A stretch of DNA of 64,000 nt from Rhodovulum kholense (GTDB taxonomy: Bacteria > Pseudomonadota > Alphaproteobacteria > Rhodobacterales > Rhodobacteraceae): positions 1-64,000 of the forward strand of contig NZ_QAYC01000005.1 of assembly GCF_003053725.1 (NCBI RefSeq). The letters are read 5' to 3'. Every line of letters begins with the position of its first letter. Position 1 is the stretch's first letter. Positions 52,391-63,095 of this stretch are shown piece after piece. Made by a program: the position numbers and the translations under genes. Below the pieces are notes generated by a model that did not search any database, was not told where the DNA came from, and was given only the letters and a program-made list of their open reading frames with translations.

Positions 52391-53656
52391 ATGGACCATT
52401 TCCTGTATCGGAGCGGTGTGCTCCATGCCGAGGACGTGTCGCTGGCCGACATCGCGGCAACGGTCGGCACGCCCTTCTACTGCTATTCCGTGGCCACGCT
52501 GACCCGGCATTTCCGGCTGTTCGACGAGGCGCTGGCGGGCACCGACCATCTGGTCTGCTACGCGATGAAGGCCAATTCGAACCTCGCCGTGCTCAAGCTG
52601 ATGGGCGATCTCGGCGCGGGGATCGACGTCGTGTCGGGCGGCGAATACCGCAAGGCGCGCGCGGCCGGCGTGCCGGGCGACAGGATCGTCTTTTCCGGCG
52701 TTGGCAAGACCCGCGAGGAAATGCGGCTGGCGCTGGAAGGCGGCATCCGCCAGTTCAACGTCGAATCGGAACCCGAGATGGCGGCGCTTGACGAGGTCGC
52801 GCGGTCCATGGGGCGGGTCGCGCCCATCGCCGTCCGGGTGAACCCCGATGTCGATGCGAAAACCCATGAGAAGATCGCGACCGGCAAGTCCGAGAACAAG
52901 TTCGGCATCCCGATCGCCCGCGCGAAGGACGTCTATGCCCGCGCCGCCGCGATGCCGGGGCTTCAGGTGATGGGGATCGACGTGCATATCGGCAGCCAGT
53001 TGACCCAGCTCGAGCCCTTCGAGCAGGCCTATGGCAAGGTGGCCGAGCTGACAAAGGTCCTGCGCGCCGAGGGCCACGACATCCGCCGTCTCGATCTGGG
53101 CGGGGGGCTTGGCATTCCCTACGAACGCTCGAACGCCGCGCCGCCGCTGCCGGTCGAATATGGCGCCATGGTCAAGCGCGTGCTGGGCGATCTGGAGGTC
53201 GAGATCGAGATCGAGCCCGGGCGGCTCATTGCCGGGAATGCGGGCGTGCTGGTCAGCCGGGTGATCTATGTGAAAGAGGGCGAGGGGCGGACCTTCCTCA
53301 TTCTCGATGCGGCGATGAACGATCTTGTCCGGCCCTCGATGTATGGCGCCTATCACGACATCGTGCCGCTGACCGAGCCCGCCGCCGGAACCGGCTATGC
53401 TCCCCATGACGTCGTGGGTCCGGTCTGCGAAACCGGCGACACCTTCGCCAAGGCGCGCGATCTGCCGCCGCTGGCCGAGGGCGATCTGGTCGCGTTCCGC
53501 TCGGCCGGGGCCTACGGCGCGGTGATGGCGTCGGAATACAACACCCGCCCGCTGGTGCCCGAGGTTCTGGTCAGCGGGGATCACTTCGCCGTCATTCGCC
53601 AGAGGCCGTCCTTTGACGAGATCATAAACCGCGATACCATCCCGGAATGGTTGTGA
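52391..53656 (+). CDS. lysA: Diaminopimelate decarboxylase
   Basis: PLP enzyme making L-lysine from meso-diaminopimelate. 421 residues, full length. PLP-lysine Lys60 is in VCYAMKANSNLAVL. The fold type III barrel shows HIGSQLTQLEPF, LDLGGGLGIPY (phosphate binding), EPGRLIAGNAGVLV, and the catalytic Cys in PVCETGDTFAK. Last gene of the argH-lysA operon; a DUF4175 gene follows after 37 bp and may continue it. Confidence 0.96.
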   Translation: MDHFLYRSGVLHAEDVSLADIAATVGTPFYCYSVATLTRHFRLFDEALAGTDHLVCYAMKANSNLAVLKLMGDLGAGIDVVSGGEYRKARAAGVPGDRIVFSGVGKTREEMRLALEGGIRQFNVESEPEMAALDEVARSMGRVAPIAVRVNPDVDAKTHEKIATGKSENKFGIPIARAKDVYARAAAMPGLQVMGIDVHIGSQLTQLEPFEQAYGKVAELTKVLRAEGHDIRRLDLGGGLGIPYERSNAAPPLPVEYGAMVKRVLGDLEVEIEIEPGRLIAGNAGVLVSRVIYVKEGEGRTFLILDAAMNDLVRPSMYGAYHDIVPLTEPAAGTGYAPHDVVGPVCETGDTFAKARDLPPLAEGDLVAFRSAGAYGAVMASEYNTRPLVPEVLVSGDHFAVIRQRPSFDEIINRDTIPEWL

Positions 53657-53693
53657 CCCGGCACCCCGCCCGGGTCCGCCGCCGGATGGGAGC

Positions 53694-56210
53694 ATGACCG
53701 AGAGCACGCCGATCCCCGACGACGCCCTCACCCACCTGCGCTGGCCGCTGCGCCTGACCTGGGCGGGCCTTTTGGCCGAGCGCCTGTGCCGGGCCTTCTG
53801 GCCGCTGGCGAGCCTTCTTCTGCTGATCGCCGCGGCCCTTGCCTTCGGGCTTCACGACCTGCTGACCCGCGGGGCCGCGCTGGGGCTGGGGGCAGCACTT
53901 CTGGCCGCGCTTCTGGCGACGCTCGTCTACGGGGTCCGCGGCTTTCAGCGGCCAAGCCGGGCCGAGGCGCTCGACCGGCTCGACCGGACGCTTCCGGGTC
54001 GGCCCATCGCGGCGCTTTCCGACAGTCAGGCCATCGGCGCGGGCGATCCGGCCTCCGAGGCGGTCTGGCGCGCCCATATCGCGCGCATGGCGGCTCGGGT
54101 GCAGAACGCGCGCGCGGTGCCGCCCGATCTGAGGCTATCCTCGCGCGACCCCTACGGGCTGCGCCATGTGGCGTTGATCGCCTTTACCGTGGCGCTGGTC
54201 TTCGGGTCCTTCCTGCGCGTTGCCAGCGTCACCGATCTGGGGCAGGGCGGCCCGGCGCTGGCCGCCGGACCCACCTGGGAGGGCTGGATCGAGCCCCCGG
54301 CCTATACCGGCAAGCCCAGCCTTTATCTCAACGACATCGCCGAAGACGCGCTGGCCGTGCCCCAGGGCAGCCGCGTCACCCTAAGGCTTTACGGCGCGGT
54401 GGGCGCGCTTGGCGTGACCGAGACCGTCTCGGGCCGCGAGGAGGGGGCCGAGGCGCCGCCGCCCGAGGGCACCGACGCCATGGCGCAAAGCTTCGAGGTG
54501 GTGAAGGACGGCCGCGTCGAGATCGAGGGCCCCGGCGGCCGCGCCTGGCAGATCGTGCTGAGCCCCGACATTCGTCCGGAAATCCGGCTGACCGGTGCGC
54601 TCGATGTTTCGGCCGATGGCGAGATGAAGCAACCCTTCTCGGCCAGCGACGATTACGGCGTGACCCGGGGCGAGGCGACGATCACGCTCGATCTTGCGGC
54701 GGTCGACCGCCGCTACGGGCTGGCCGTCGATCCCGACCCGCGCGAGCCGCTGGTGCTGGACCTGCCGATGCCGATTTCCGGCGACCGGCAGCAATTCACC
54801 GAAACCCTGGTCGAGAACCTGTCCGAACACCCCTGGGCCGGGCTCCCGGTCCGGATCGAGCTGGCCGCGGAAGATGCGTTGGGCCAGCGGGGCGTGTCGG
54901 CCCCCGCCGCGATGGTGCTGCCCGGGCGGCGCTTCTTCGACCCGCTGGCGCGCGCGGTGATCGAACAACGCCAGGCGCTGCTCTGGGCGCGGGCGAACGC
55001 CCCCGAGGTCGCGCAGATCCTGCGCGCGGTCAGCTACCGGCCCGACGAGATCTTCCGCAACGAAAGCGCCTATCTGCAGCTTCGCGTGGCGATCCGGCGG
55101 CTTGAGGCTTCGGCCGCCGCGCTGACCGCCGAGACCCAGACCGAACTGGCCAAGGCGCTTTGGGACATCGCCGTGCTGATCGAGGACGGCGACCTTTCGG
55201 ATGCCGCCGAACGGCTGCGCCGGGCGCAGGAGCGGCTGGCCGAGGCGATGAAGAACGGTGCCAGCGATGCCGAAATCGCCCAGCTGATGGACGAGTTGCG
55301 CGAGGCGATGCAGGACTACATGCGCCAGCTGGCCCAGCAACAGCAGCAGGACGGCCAGGAGCAGGCCCAGAACGGCGAGACGCAGGAAATCACCGGCGAT
55401 CAGCTGCAGCAGATGCTGGACCGGTTGCAGCAGCTGATGGAAGAGGGCCGGATGGACGAGGCCCAGCAGCTTTTGCAGATGCTTCAGCAGATGATGGAGA
55501 ACATGCAGGTCACGCAAGGGCCGGGCGGGTCGTCTCCGGGACAGCAGGCGATGGAGGGGCTGGCCGAAACCCTACGCGATCAGCAGGGCCTGTCCGACGA
55601 TGCCTTCCGCGACCTGCAGGACCAGTTCAACCCCGGCGGCCAGCAGGGCCAGCAGGGCGAGGGCCAGCAGGGGCAGGGCGAGGGCATGCCGGGCCAGGGC
55701 CAGGACGGTCAGCAAAGCCTCGCCGACCGTCAGGACGCGCTGCGCCGCGAACTGGACCGCCAGCAGCAGAACCTGCCCGGGCTGGGCGCCTCGCCCGAAA
55801 GCGAGGCCACGCGCGAGGCGCTGGATCGGGCCGGGCGGGCGATGGACGAGGCCGAGCGGGCGCTGCGCGACAACGATCTGGCCGGGGCGCTGGACGATCA
55901 GGCCGAGGCGATGGAGGCGCTCCGCGAGGGCATGCGCAACCTCGGCGACGCGCTGGCCCAGAACCGGCAGGAGGGCGGCGAGGACGGTCAGGGCATGGGC
56001 CGGGCCGATGAAGGCGGCGAACGCCGCGACCCGCTGGGCCGCGCGCCGGGCTCGACCGGGCAGGTCGGCACCGAGGACAGCATGCTGCAGGGCGACGATG
56101 TCTATCGCCGCGCCCGCGACCTGCTGGACGAGATCCGCCGCCGGTCGGGCGAACAGAACCGCCCCGATCTAGAACTCGACTACCTGCGGCGCCTGCTCGA
56201 CCGGTTCTGA
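53694..56210 (+). CDS. TIGR02302-type (DUF4175) membrane protein
   Basis: 838 residues. Three hydrophobic helices in the first 185 residues anchor it in the inner membrane, then a large beta-rich periplasmic part (about 190-430; GLPVRIELAAEDALGQRG), then helices, then a low-complexity Gln/Gly/Glu-rich tract (about 540-760) with QQQQDGQEQAQN and QQGQQGEGQQGQ. It ends in a conserved helix (DVYRRARDLLDEIRRRSGEQNRPDLELDYLRRLLDRF). The family is widespread in alphaproteobacteria without known function. Position after lysA is conserved in many relatives from memory. Confidence 0.88.
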   Translation: MTESTPIPDDALTHLRWPLRLTWAGLLAERLCRAFWPLASLLLLIAAALAFGLHDLLTRGAALGLGAALLAALLATLVYGVRGFQRPSRAEALDRLDRTLPGRPIAALSDSQAIGAGDPASEAVWRAHIARMAARVQNARAVPPDLRLSSRDPYGLRHVALIAFTVALVFGSFLRVASVTDLGQGGPALAAGPTWEGWIEPPAYTGKPSLYLNDIAEDALAVPQGSRVTLRLYGAVGALGVTETVSGREEGAEAPPPEGTDAMAQSFEVVKDGRVEIEGPGGRAWQIVLSPDIRPEIRLTGALDVSADGEMKQPFSASDDYGVTRGEATITLDLAAVDRRYGLAVDPDPREPLVLDLPMPISGDRQQFTETLVENLSEHPWAGLPVRIELAAEDALGQRGVSAPAAMVLPGRRFFDPLARAVIEQRQALLWARANAPEVAQILRAVSYRPDEIFRNESAYLQLRVAIRRLEASAAALTAETQTELAKALWDIAVLIEDGDLSDAAERLRRAQERLAEAMKNGASDAEIAQLMDELREAMQDYMRQLAQQQQQDGQEQAQNGETQEITGDQLQQMLDRLQQLMEEGRMDEAQQLLQMLQQMMENMQVTQGPGGSSPGQQAMEGLAETLRDQQGLSDDAFRDLQDQFNPGGQQGQQGEGQQGQGEGMPGQGQDGQQSLADRQDALRRELDRQQQNLPGLGASPESEATREALDRAGRAMDEAERALRDNDLAGALDDQAEAMEALREGMRNLGDALAQNRQEGGEDGQGMGRADEGGERRDPLGRAPGSTGQVGTEDSMLQGDDVYRRARDLLDEIRRRSGEQNRPDLELDYLRRLLDRF

Positions 56211-56279
56211 TCGCGTCACCCTCAAGTCGCGCGGCTGTGCTAGGCTGCCCTTGGGTCATCGGCCGCAGGGGAGGCGCGC

Positions 56280-57302
56280 ATGAAGATCGTCGACTGGAAT
56301 CTCGAATGGATGAACAAGTGGTTTTCGGGCAATGCCCGGCCGCGCTGGGGCTCGAACGAGCTGTCGGCGGACGAGGCGCGGACCTGCGCCCGCAAGGCCG
56401 CTGCGGTGATCGACGCGCTGGCGCCCGATCTTCTGTGTCTGCAGGAAGGCCCCAGCGCCGAGGCCGAGATGGCGCTGTTTCTCGACGCGTTTCTGTCGGA
56501 TGCCGACGGGCCGCGCTATGAGGCGCTGATCGGTTCCGACGGGGGCGCGCAGAAGCTTTACGTGCTGCGCCGCCGGGACGGGCTGGTGCGCGCGGTCGAG
56601 CGGGCGACCGATGCGGCGACCTTGGCGCTGACCGAGCCCTGGGCGGCAGACGTGAATGGCGACATGCTGCTGGAGGGCTATGATTTCACCCGGCTGCCGC
56701 TGGTGGTCGACATCGACCCGGTGGGCGGCGCGCCGGTGCGGGTCGTGGTGCTGCATACCAAGTCGAAATACGTTCATGGCGGCGAGGCGCTCTGGCGCGA
56801 TCCGGTGCGGCGGCAGGAATTCGTGGTGGCGGCCCTGCTGGCGCGGCGGCGTATTTCGGCCGAGGGGTTTCGGCTGCGCGCCTATCTCGACACGCTGGTC
56901 GCGGCGGACCCGGCCGCGCGGATCGTGGTCACCGGCGACTGGAATGACGGGCCGGGGACCGATTTCTTCGAGCGGAGCTACCTGACCCATAACGTGGCCG
57001 ATATCGTGCTGGGGTCCACCTTCACGCCCGAGCTGATCTTCCGCCATCCGCTGCTGTCCCATGTGCCGCCCGCGGCCCTGTTCACCGCGCGGTTCGACGA
57101 CTTCGTCGACGAGGTGCCCGACCGGCCGCTGCTGCTGGATCATTTCGCGATTTCGCCCGGGCTTGCGCCCTGGGTGCGGGCGGCCGGGATCGCCCATGAC
57201 GCCTATGAGGCGGAACTGGACGGATCGGGGGCCGCGCGGACCCAGAGGCCGAGCGATCACCGCCCGATCTGGGTTGAACTGGGCAAGCCGCTGACGGGAT
57301 AG
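56280..57302 (+). CDS. Endonuclease/exonuclease/phosphatase-family hydrolase
   Basis: 340 residues with a DNase I-like fold. Metal-binding Asn is in IVDWNLEWMN, Glu in LCLQEGPSAE, and the late DHRPIWVEL carries the catalytic His of the family. VTGDWNDGPGTDFFE supplies the Asp-Asn pair. No signal peptide; substrate (nucleic acid, phosphoinositide-like or phosphodiester) unknown. Alone on its strand between the DUF4175 gene and the converging pdhC. Confidence 0.88.
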   Translation: MKIVDWNLEWMNKWFSGNARPRWGSNELSADEARTCARKAAAVIDALAPDLLCLQEGPSAEAEMALFLDAFLSDADGPRYEALIGSDGGAQKLYVLRRRDGLVRAVERATDAATLALTEPWAADVNGDMLLEGYDFTRLPLVVDIDPVGGAPVRVVVLHTKSKYVHGGEALWRDPVRRQEFVVAALLARRRISAEGFRLRAYLDTLVAADPAARIVVTGDWNDGPGTDFFERSYLTHNVADIVLGSTFTPELIFRHPLLSHVPPAALFTARFDDFVDEVPDRPLLLDHFAISPGLAPWVRAAGIAHDAYEAELDGSGAARTQRPSDHRPIWVELGKPLTG

Positions 57303-57308
57303 AGCCCG

Positions 57309-57339
57309 GCCCCTGCAGGATCGGCGAGCCCGCAGGGGC
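57309..57339. terminator. Hairpin between convergent EEP hydrolase and pdhC
   Basis: GCCCCTGC (57309-57316) pairs perfectly with GCAGGGGC (57332-57339) around a 15-base loop. It occupies the 43-bp gap between the two stop codons, so it likely serves both. No long T-tract. Confidence 0.5.
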
Positions 57340-57345
57340 TCGCGG

Positions 57346-58668
57346 TCAGGCCAGCATGGCGAGCGGGTTTTCCAGATTGTCCCGGATCGCCTCCAACAAC
57401 TCGGCGCCAAGCGCCCCGTCGATCACCCGATGATCGACGCTGAGCGTGACCGACATGACCGTCGCGACCTCGATCTCTCCGGCATCGTTCACGACCGGTT
57501 TCTTCACACCCGCGCCGACCGCGAGGATCGCGCCATGGGGCGGGTTGATCACCGCGTCGAAATTGTCGATCCCGAACATCCCGAGATTCGAGATCGCGAA
57601 GCTGCCGCCCTGGTATTCCTGCGGCGCGAGCTTGCGGTCGCGGGCGCGGGCGGCCAGATCCTTCATCTCTTTCGACAGCTGGCTGAGCGACTTGGTCTCG
57701 GCATCCTTCAGGACGGGGGTGAAGAGCCCGCCCTCGATGGCGACGGCGACCGCCACATCGGAGGGCTTGAGCTGCAGGATGCGGTCGCCCGCCCAGACCG
57801 CATTGGCCTTGGGCACCTGCTGGAGCGCCAGCGCGCAGGCCTTGATGATGAAGTCGTTGACCGAAAGCTTGACGCCCCGGGCGCCGAGCTGGGCATTGAG
57901 CGTGCCGCGGAACTCGAGCAGCGCGTCGAGCCGGATGTCGCGGCGCAGGTAGAAGTGCGGGATGGTCTGCTTGGCCTCGGTCAGGCGGGCGGCGATGGTC
58001 TTGCGCATGCCGTCGAGGGTGACGACCTCGTAGGCACGCCCGTCGTACATCCGCGCGACCGCGTCCGGCGATAGCCCGGCGGGCTGGGCGGCGGCGGCCT
58101 GTGGGGCGGCGGCGGTCTGGGGAGCCTCGGCCTTTGCGGGTTTTGCGGCGGGGGCGGTCGCGGCCTCGACATCGGCCTTGACGATACGCCCGCGCGGGCC
58201 CGAGCCCTGTATGGCGGTCAGGTCGAGACCCTTTTCGGCCGCGATCCGGCGCGCGAGCGGCGAGGCGAAGATCCGTTGGCCATCGGTGGCGCTGGGCGCG
58301 GGCGGGGCGGCGGCCGGCGCGGGACCCCCGTCGGGGGCCGCCTTGCCGCCCGCGTCGGCTGCGGGCGCAGCCTCCGGGGCCGGTTTCGACGGGGCCGCGC
58401 TGTCGTCGATGTCGTCTTCGCTTTCGCCCTCTTCCAGCAGGATGGCGATGGGCGTGTTGACCTTCACGCCCTCGGTTCCGGCCGCGACCAGCAACTTGCC
58501 GATCCGGCCTTCATCGACGGCCTCGAATTCCATCGTGGCCTTGTCGGTCTCGATCTCGGCGATGAGGTCTCCGGACGACACGGTGTCGCCTTCCTTGACC
58601 AGCCATTTCGCGAGCGTGCCTTCCTCCATCGTGGGAGAAAGGGCGGGCATCAGGATTTCCGTGGGCAT
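57346..58668 (-). CDS. pdhC: Pyruvate dehydrogenase E2, dihydrolipoamide acetyltransferase
   Basis: Core of the pyruvate dehydrogenase complex, passing the acetyl group to CoA. 440 residues: lipoyl domain 1-80 (lipoyl Lys43 in ETDKATMEF), Ala/Pro linker, E1/E3-binding domain about 130-168 ([18 protein letters not shown]), second linker, and catalytic domain from about 200 ending with the active-site [14 protein letters not shown]. Complete. It starts 10 bp after the pdhB stop. E3 (lpd) is not in the window. Confidence 0.96.
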   Translation of the reverse strand: MPTEILMPALSPTMEEGTLAKWLVKEGDTVSSGDLIAEIETDKATMEFEAVDEGRIGKLLVAAGTEGVKVNTPIAILLEEGESEDDIDDSAAPSKPAPEAAPAADAGGKAAPDGGPAPAAAPPAPSATDGQRIFASPLARRIAAEKGLDLTAIQGSGPRGRIVKADVEAATAPAAKPAKAEAPQTAAAPQAAAAQPAGLSPDAVARMYDGRAYEVVTLDGMRKTIAARLTEAKQTIPHFYLRRDIRLDALLEFRGTLNAQLGARGVKLSVNDFIIKACALALQQVPKANAVWAGDRILQLKPSDVAVAVAIEGGLFTPVLKDAETKSLSQLSKEMKDLAARARDRKLAPQEYQGGSFAISNLGMFGIDNFDAVINPPHGAILAVGAGVKKPVVNDAGEIEVATVMSVTLSVDHRVIDGALGAELLEAIRDNLENPLAMLA

Positions 58669-58678
58669 GCCGGTCTCC

Positions 58679-60061
58679 TCAGCGGTAGGTCACAGCGCGG
58701 GCGGCTTCGACGACCTCTTTCGCGGTCACCAGCGCCAGCTTTTCCAGGTTCGCCGCATAGGGCATCGGCACGTCCTTGCCTGTACAGTTGATCACCGGCG
58801 CGTCGAGCCAGTCGAAGGCCTCCTGCATCAGCACGGCCGAGATGTGGTTGCCGATCGAGCAGACCGGGAAGCCTTCCTCGACGGTGACGCAGCGGTTGGT
58901 CTTCTTGACGCTTTCGATCACCGTCGCGGTGTCGAGCGGGCGCAGCGTGCGCAGGTCGATCACCTCGGCCTCGATGCCTTCCTTGGCCAGCGCATCGGCA
59001 GCCTGGAGCGTATGGGCCATGCCGATGCCGAAGCTGACCAGCGTCACATCCTTGCCCTCGCGCCAGATCCGGGCCTTGCCGAAGGGGATGGTGAAGTCGT
59101 CCAGCACCGGAACCTCGAAGCTGCGGCCATAAAGGATCTCGTTCTCGAGGAAGATCACCGGGTTCGGGTCGCGGATCGCGGTTTTCAGCAGGCCCTTGGC
59201 ATCGGCGGCCGAATAGGGCTGGACCACCTTGAGGCCGGGGATATGGGCGTACCAGGCGGCGTAGTCCTGGCTGTGCTGGGCGGCGACGCGGGCGGCGGCG
59301 CCGTTCGGGCCGCGGAAGACGATGGGGCAGCCCATCTGGCCGCCCGACATGTAGAGCGTCTTGGCGGCCGAGTTGATGATCTGGTCGACGGCCTGCATGG
59401 CAAAGTTGAAGGTCATGAACTCGACGATGGGGCGCAGGCCGCCGAAGGCCGCGCCGACGCCGAGACCCGCGAAACCATGTTCGGTGATCGGCGTGTCGAT
59501 CACGCGCTTCGCGCCGAATTCGTCGAGCAGGCCCTGGCTGATCTTGTAGGCGCCCTGATATTCGGCGACTTCCTCGCCCATCAGGAAGACGTCGTCGTCG
59601 CGGCGCATTTCTTCGGCCATGGCATCGCGCAGTGCCTCGCGGACCGTGGTCGATTTCATCTTCGTGCCTTCTGGGATCTCGGGTTCGGCCACCGGCCGGG
59701 CGCGTTTCGGTTCGGCGGGGGCGGACGGCGCGGAGCCTCCGCCGGAGGCCGCCTTGCCGTCCGCGTCGGCCGCGGGTGCGGCCTCCTGCGCCGCCTTGAC
59801 GGCGGCGTCGGCATCTTCGCCTTCTTCGACCAGCACGGCGATGGGGGTGTTGACCTTCACGCCTTCGGTGCCCGCCTCGATCAGGATCTTCCCGAGCACG
59901 CCCTCATCGACGGCCTCGAATTCCATCGTCGCCTTGTCGGTCTCGATCTCGGCCAGGATGTCGCCCGCCGAGACGGTGTCGCCTTCCTTGACCAGCCATT
60001 TCGCCAGGGTCCCTTCCTCCATCGTCGGGGAAAGCGCGGGCATCAGGATTTCCGTTGCCAT
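58679..60061 (-). CDS. pdhB: Pyruvate dehydrogenase E1 beta subunit with N-terminal lipoyl domain
   Basis: With E1 alpha, decarboxylates pyruvate using thiamine diphosphate. 460 residues rather than about 330, because residues 1-80 are an extra lipoyl domain (Lys43 in ETDKATMEF) and 80-135 an Ala/Pro linker. The E1 beta domain follows ([37 protein letters not shown], then [17 protein letters not shown]). Such fusions are known in rhizobia and relatives. The lipoyl domain is nearly the same as that of the neighbouring E2. It starts 16 bp after the pdhA stop. Confidence 0.96.
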   Translation of the reverse strand: MATEILMPALSPTMEEGTLAKWLVKEGDTVSAGDILAEIETDKATMEFEAVDEGVLGKILIEAGTEGVKVNTPIAVLVEEGEDADAAVKAAQEAAPAADADGKAASGGGSAPSAPAEPKRARPVAEPEIPEGTKMKSTTVREALRDAMAEEMRRDDDVFLMGEEVAEYQGAYKISQGLLDEFGAKRVIDTPITEHGFAGLGVGAAFGGLRPIVEFMTFNFAMQAVDQIINSAAKTLYMSGGQMGCPIVFRGPNGAAARVAAQHSQDYAAWYAHIPGLKVVQPYSAADAKGLLKTAIRDPNPVIFLENEILYGRSFEVPVLDDFTIPFGKARIWREGKDVTLVSFGIGMAHTLQAADALAKEGIEAEVIDLRTLRPLDTATVIESVKKTNRCVTVEEGFPVCSIGNHISAVLMQEAFDWLDAPVINCTGKDVPMPYAANLEKLALVTAKEVVEAARAVTYR

Positions 60062-60077
60062 GTCTGTCTCTCCTCGC

Positions 60078-61088
60078 TCAGGCGTTCTGCGGCGCCGTTT
60101 CGGCGTAGATGTCGGTGTAAAGCTCGTCGAGCGCCGGCTCGGGGCTTTCCTTGGCGAACTCGGCAGCCTCGTTCACAACGGCCTTGATCTCCTTGTCGAT
60201 CTCTTTCAGCTCGTCCTCGGTCGCGTGCTTGCCCTGCAGGATCAGCTCGCGCACATGCTCGATGGCGTCGCGTTCCTCGCGGATCTTCTGCACCTCCTCG
60301 CGCGAGCGGTACTTGGCCGGGTCCGACATCGAGTGGCCGCGATAGCGGTAGGTCATGATTTCGAGGATATAGGGCCCCTTGCCCGCCCGGCAGTGGGCAA
60401 CGGCCTTCTCGCCCGCGGCCTTGACCGCCAGCACGTCCATCCCGTCGACCGCCTCGCCCGCGATGCCGTAGGAGGCGCCGCGTTCCCAGAAATCGGGGCT
60501 CATGGTCGAGCGCTTGACCGAGGTGCCCATGGCGTACTGGTTGTTCTCGATCACGAAGATCACCGGCAGCGACCAGAGTTGGGCCATGTTGTAGGTTTCG
60601 GCGACCTGACCCTGGTTGGCGGCGCCGTCGCCGAAATAGGTGAAGGTGACGCGGCCATTGTCCTTGTACTTGTCCGAGAAGGCCAACCCCGCGCCGATCG
60701 GCACCTGGGCGCCGACGATCCCGTGGCCGCCATAGAAGTGGCGCTCCTTCGAGAACATGTGCATCGAGCCGCCCTTGCCCTTGGAATAGCCGCCCTCGCG
60801 CCCGGTCAGTTCGGCCATCACCCCCTTGGGGTCCATGCCGCAGGCCAGCATGTGGCCGTGGTCGCGGTACGAGGTGACGCGCTTGTCGCCCTCTTCTGCC
60901 GCGGCCTCAAGCCCGACGACGACCGCTTCCTGGCCGATGTAAAGGTGGCAGAACCCGCCGATCAGCCCCATGCCGTAAAGCTGGCCGGCCTTTTCCTCGA
61001 AACGCCGGATCAGCAGCATCTCGCGGTAAAAAGTCAGCAATTCTTCCTTGGAGGTGTTCGGTTTCGCGGGCGGTTTTCGCGTGGCCAT
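60078..61088 (-). CDS. pdhA: Pyruvate dehydrogenase E1 alpha subunit
   Basis: 336 residues. Thiamine-diphosphate motif [31 protein letters not shown] (GDG...NN), the phosphorylation-loop region [20 protein letters not shown], and the [17 protein letters not shown]-terminal region are all present. The start at 61088 gives [24 protein letters not shown], the usual alphaproteobacterial N-terminus. First gene of pdhA-pdhB-pdhC. The 201 bp upstream contain several AAGGCC(C/G)GA near-repeats (61210-61260) and AT-rich AACGTTAAACGAAAATATAT, a good promoter candidate. Confidence 0.96.
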   Translation of the reverse strand: MATRKPPAKPNTSKEELLTFYREMLLIRRFEEKAGQLYGMGLIGGFCHLYIGQEAVVVGLEAAAEEGDKRVTSYRDHGHMLACGMDPKGVMAELTGREGGYSKGKGGSMHMFSKERHFYGGHGIVGAQVPIGAGLAFSDKYKDNGRVTFTYFGDGAANQGQVAETYNMAQLWSLPVIFVIENNQYAMGTSVKRSTMSPDFWERGASYGIAGEAVDGMDVLAVKAAGEKAVAHCRAGKGPYILEIMTYRYRGHSMSDPAKYRSREEVQKIREERDAIEHVRELILQGKHATEDELKEIDKEIKAVVNEAAEFAKESPEPALDELYTDIYAETAPQNA

Positions 61089-61289
61089 CGGGCGGCGCCT
61101 CCCATGCGCAGAAATGGTTTAACGTTAAACGAAAATATATCAGAGCGGTTCCAAGATTGCGAGGGCTTTTTGCCCGCGCCCGGCGGGCGGGCCGGTTTCG
61201 GCCCGAGGTGAAGGCCCGAGGAAAAGGCCGGAACAACAGGCCAGACCAAAAGGCCGGAGTAAGCGGGCGGGGATAAGGCGCGCGGCCGC

Positions 61290-61592
61290 TCAGCGCACGA
61301 CGATTTCGTCGGCGCGGATCAGGCCCAGGACGCTGCGGGCGCGTTCGTCGAGAAGGTCGAGGTCGAGATAGCCATCCGACAGCCGCCGGGTCTTGTTCGA
61401 GACGGAGTCGAGTTCGGCCTCGAGCGCGGCCTTCTGGGCTTCGAGTGCGGCGGCATCGGCCTCGATCTGGATCCGGCGGAACAGGCCATAATCGCCCTGC
61501 ACCGCGGCGAAGGTGAAATACATCGCCAGCGAGAAACTGATCCCGATATAGACGAGCGCCCCCCAGGCGGGGCGCAGACGCGCCGCGGTCAT
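61290..61592 (-). CDS. Septum formation initiator, DivIC/FtsB-like
   Basis: 100 residues. One membrane helix (about 10-30, ALVYIGISFSLAMYFTFAA) is followed by a periplasmic coiled coil (IEADAAALEAQKAALEAELDSVSNKTRRL) and a conserved end (LDLDLLDERARSVLGLIRADEIVVR). This is the FtsB/DivIC layout, a small bitopic division protein that links FtsL and FtsQ. Gene location between pgk and pdhA is common in Rhodobacterales. Separate from pdhA by 201 bp. Confidence 0.9.
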   Translation of the reverse strand: MTAARLRPAWGALVYIGISFSLAMYFTFAAVQGDYGLFRRIQIEADAAALEAQKAALEAELDSVSNKTRRLSDGYLDLDLLDERARSVLGLIRADEIVVR

Positions 61593-61692
61593 GACCCTGC
61601 CCCTGCTTGCCGCGCGACAGGCGCGGTCCGCCGCAGTCTAGGGCAAGCGAATCGGCTTGTGAAACGAAAAGTCGGCGCCGCCCATCACAATG

Positions 61693-61716
61693 ACGGCGGC
61701 CCGGGCGGGCCGCCGT
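61693..61716 (-). terminator. Hairpin downstream of pgk
   Basis: ACGGCGGCCC (61693-61702) and GGGCCGCCGT (61707-61716) pair perfectly with a 4-base loop, 42 bp beyond the pgk stop on the minus strand. The bases after it (CATTGTGATG) give only a weak T-run. A probable terminator of pgk. Confidence 0.65.
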
Positions 61717-61757
61717 TCAAGGCTGTCGATCAAACGGGGCGGCCCTGCGCCCGCAGG

Positions 61758-62948
61758 TCAATCCTCAAGCGCGGCGACGCCCGGCAGGGTCTTGCCTTCC
61801 ATCCATTCGAGGAAGGCGCCACCCGCGGTCGAGATATAGCTGAACTTCTCGGCCGCGCCCGCGCCGTTCAGCGCCGCGACCGTGTCGCCACCACCCGCGA
61901 CCGACACCAGCAGTCCGGCTTCGGTCAACTCGGCCGCCTTGGCCGCCGCCGCGTTGGTGGCGGCATCGAACGGGTCGATCTCGAAGGCGCCGAGCGGGCC
62001 GTTCCAGATCAGCGTCTTGCACTTGGCGAAGACCTCTTCGATCTGCTCGACCGACTGCGGCCCGGCATCCAGGATCATCGCATCCGCCGGGCAGGCATCG
62101 GCCGGAACCGTCTCGTTCACCGCGCCCGCGCGGAATTCGCGCGCCACCACCACATCGACCGGCAGCACGATCCGACAGCCCGCGGCATCGGCCTTGTCCT
62201 TGATGTCGCGTGCGGTGCCGGCCATGTCATGCTCGCAAAGCGACTTGCCGACATTGATGCCCTGGGCAGCAAGGAAGGTGTTGGCCATGCCGCCGCCGAT
62301 CACAAGAAAGTCGACCTTTCCGACGAGATTGCCCAGCAGGTCGAGCTTGGTCGAGACCTTGGCCCCGCCCACCACGGCGACGAGCGGCCGCGCCGGGTTG
62401 CCCAGCGCGCCTTCCAGCGCGGTCAACTCGGCCTCCATCAGCCGTCCCGCGCAGGAGGGCAGCAGCTTGGCGATGCCTTCGGTCGAGGCATGCGCCCGGT
62501 GCGCGGCCGAGAAGGCGTCGTTCACATAGATGTCGCCAAGGGCGGCCATCGCGGCAGCCAGCGCCGGGTCGTTCTTTTCCTCGCCCTCGTGGAACCGGGT
62601 GTTTTCCAGCAGCAGGATATCGCCCTCGCTCAGCGCGGCGACGGCCTGCTTGGCGGGCAGCCCGATGCAGTCATCGGCGAAGATCACGCCGCGGCCGAAC
62701 GCCTCTTCCAGCGCGGGCAGGGTGATCTTGAGGCTCATCTCGGGCACGACCTTGCCTTTGGGCCGGCCGAAATGGGCCAGCAGCACGGGCTTGCCGCCCG
62801 CCTTCAGGATGTCCTCGACGGTCGGCTTGATCCGCTCGATCCGCGTCGCGTCGGTCACCCGGCCATCCTCGACCGGTACGTTGATGTCCACCCGGACCAG
62901 GACCACCTTGCCGGCAAGGTCCATGTCGTCGAGGGTCTTCCAGGGCAT
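61758..62948 (-). CDS. pgk: Phosphoglycerate kinase
   Basis: Glycolysis/Calvin-cycle enzyme interconverting 1,3-bisphosphoglycerate and 3-phosphoglycerate with ADP/ATP. The start at 62948 follows GGAGG by 7 bases, discarding eight codons of the longer frame. 396 residues with [16 protein letters not shown] (signature), [35 protein letters not shown], and [13 protein letters not shown]. Divergent from the cyclophilin genes with a 147-bp gap. Confidence 0.96.
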   Translation of the reverse strand: MPWKTLDDMDLAGKVVLVRVDINVPVEDGRVTDATRIERIKPTVEDILKAGGKPVLLAHFGRPKGKVVPEMSLKITLPALEEAFGRGVIFADDCIGLPAKQAVAALSEGDILLLENTRFHEGEEKNDPALAAAMAALGDIYVNDAFSAAHRAHASTEGIAKLLPSCAGRLMEAELTALEGALGNPARPLVAVVGGAKVSTKLDLLGNLVGKVDFLVIGGGMANTFLAAQGINVGKSLCEHDMAGTARDIKDKADAAGCRIVLPVDVVVAREFRAGAVNETVPADACPADAMILDAGPQSVEQIEEVFAKCKTLIWNGPLGAFEIDPFDAATNAAAAKAAELTEAGLLVSVAGGGDTVAALNGAGAAEKFSYISTAGGAFLEWMEGKTLPGVAALED

Positions 62949-63095
62949 GCGTCGTCCTCCCGAAGGGCTCACGTTGGCGTTAATTCGCCCGAAGTGCCGG
63001 AAAGGTCAATGGCCGGTCCCCTCGGCGCCTCTTTTCATCGCCTTTCCGCCGCACTAGTGTCTCGGCCCGACAGAGATCCCGAGGAGGAACCGGCG

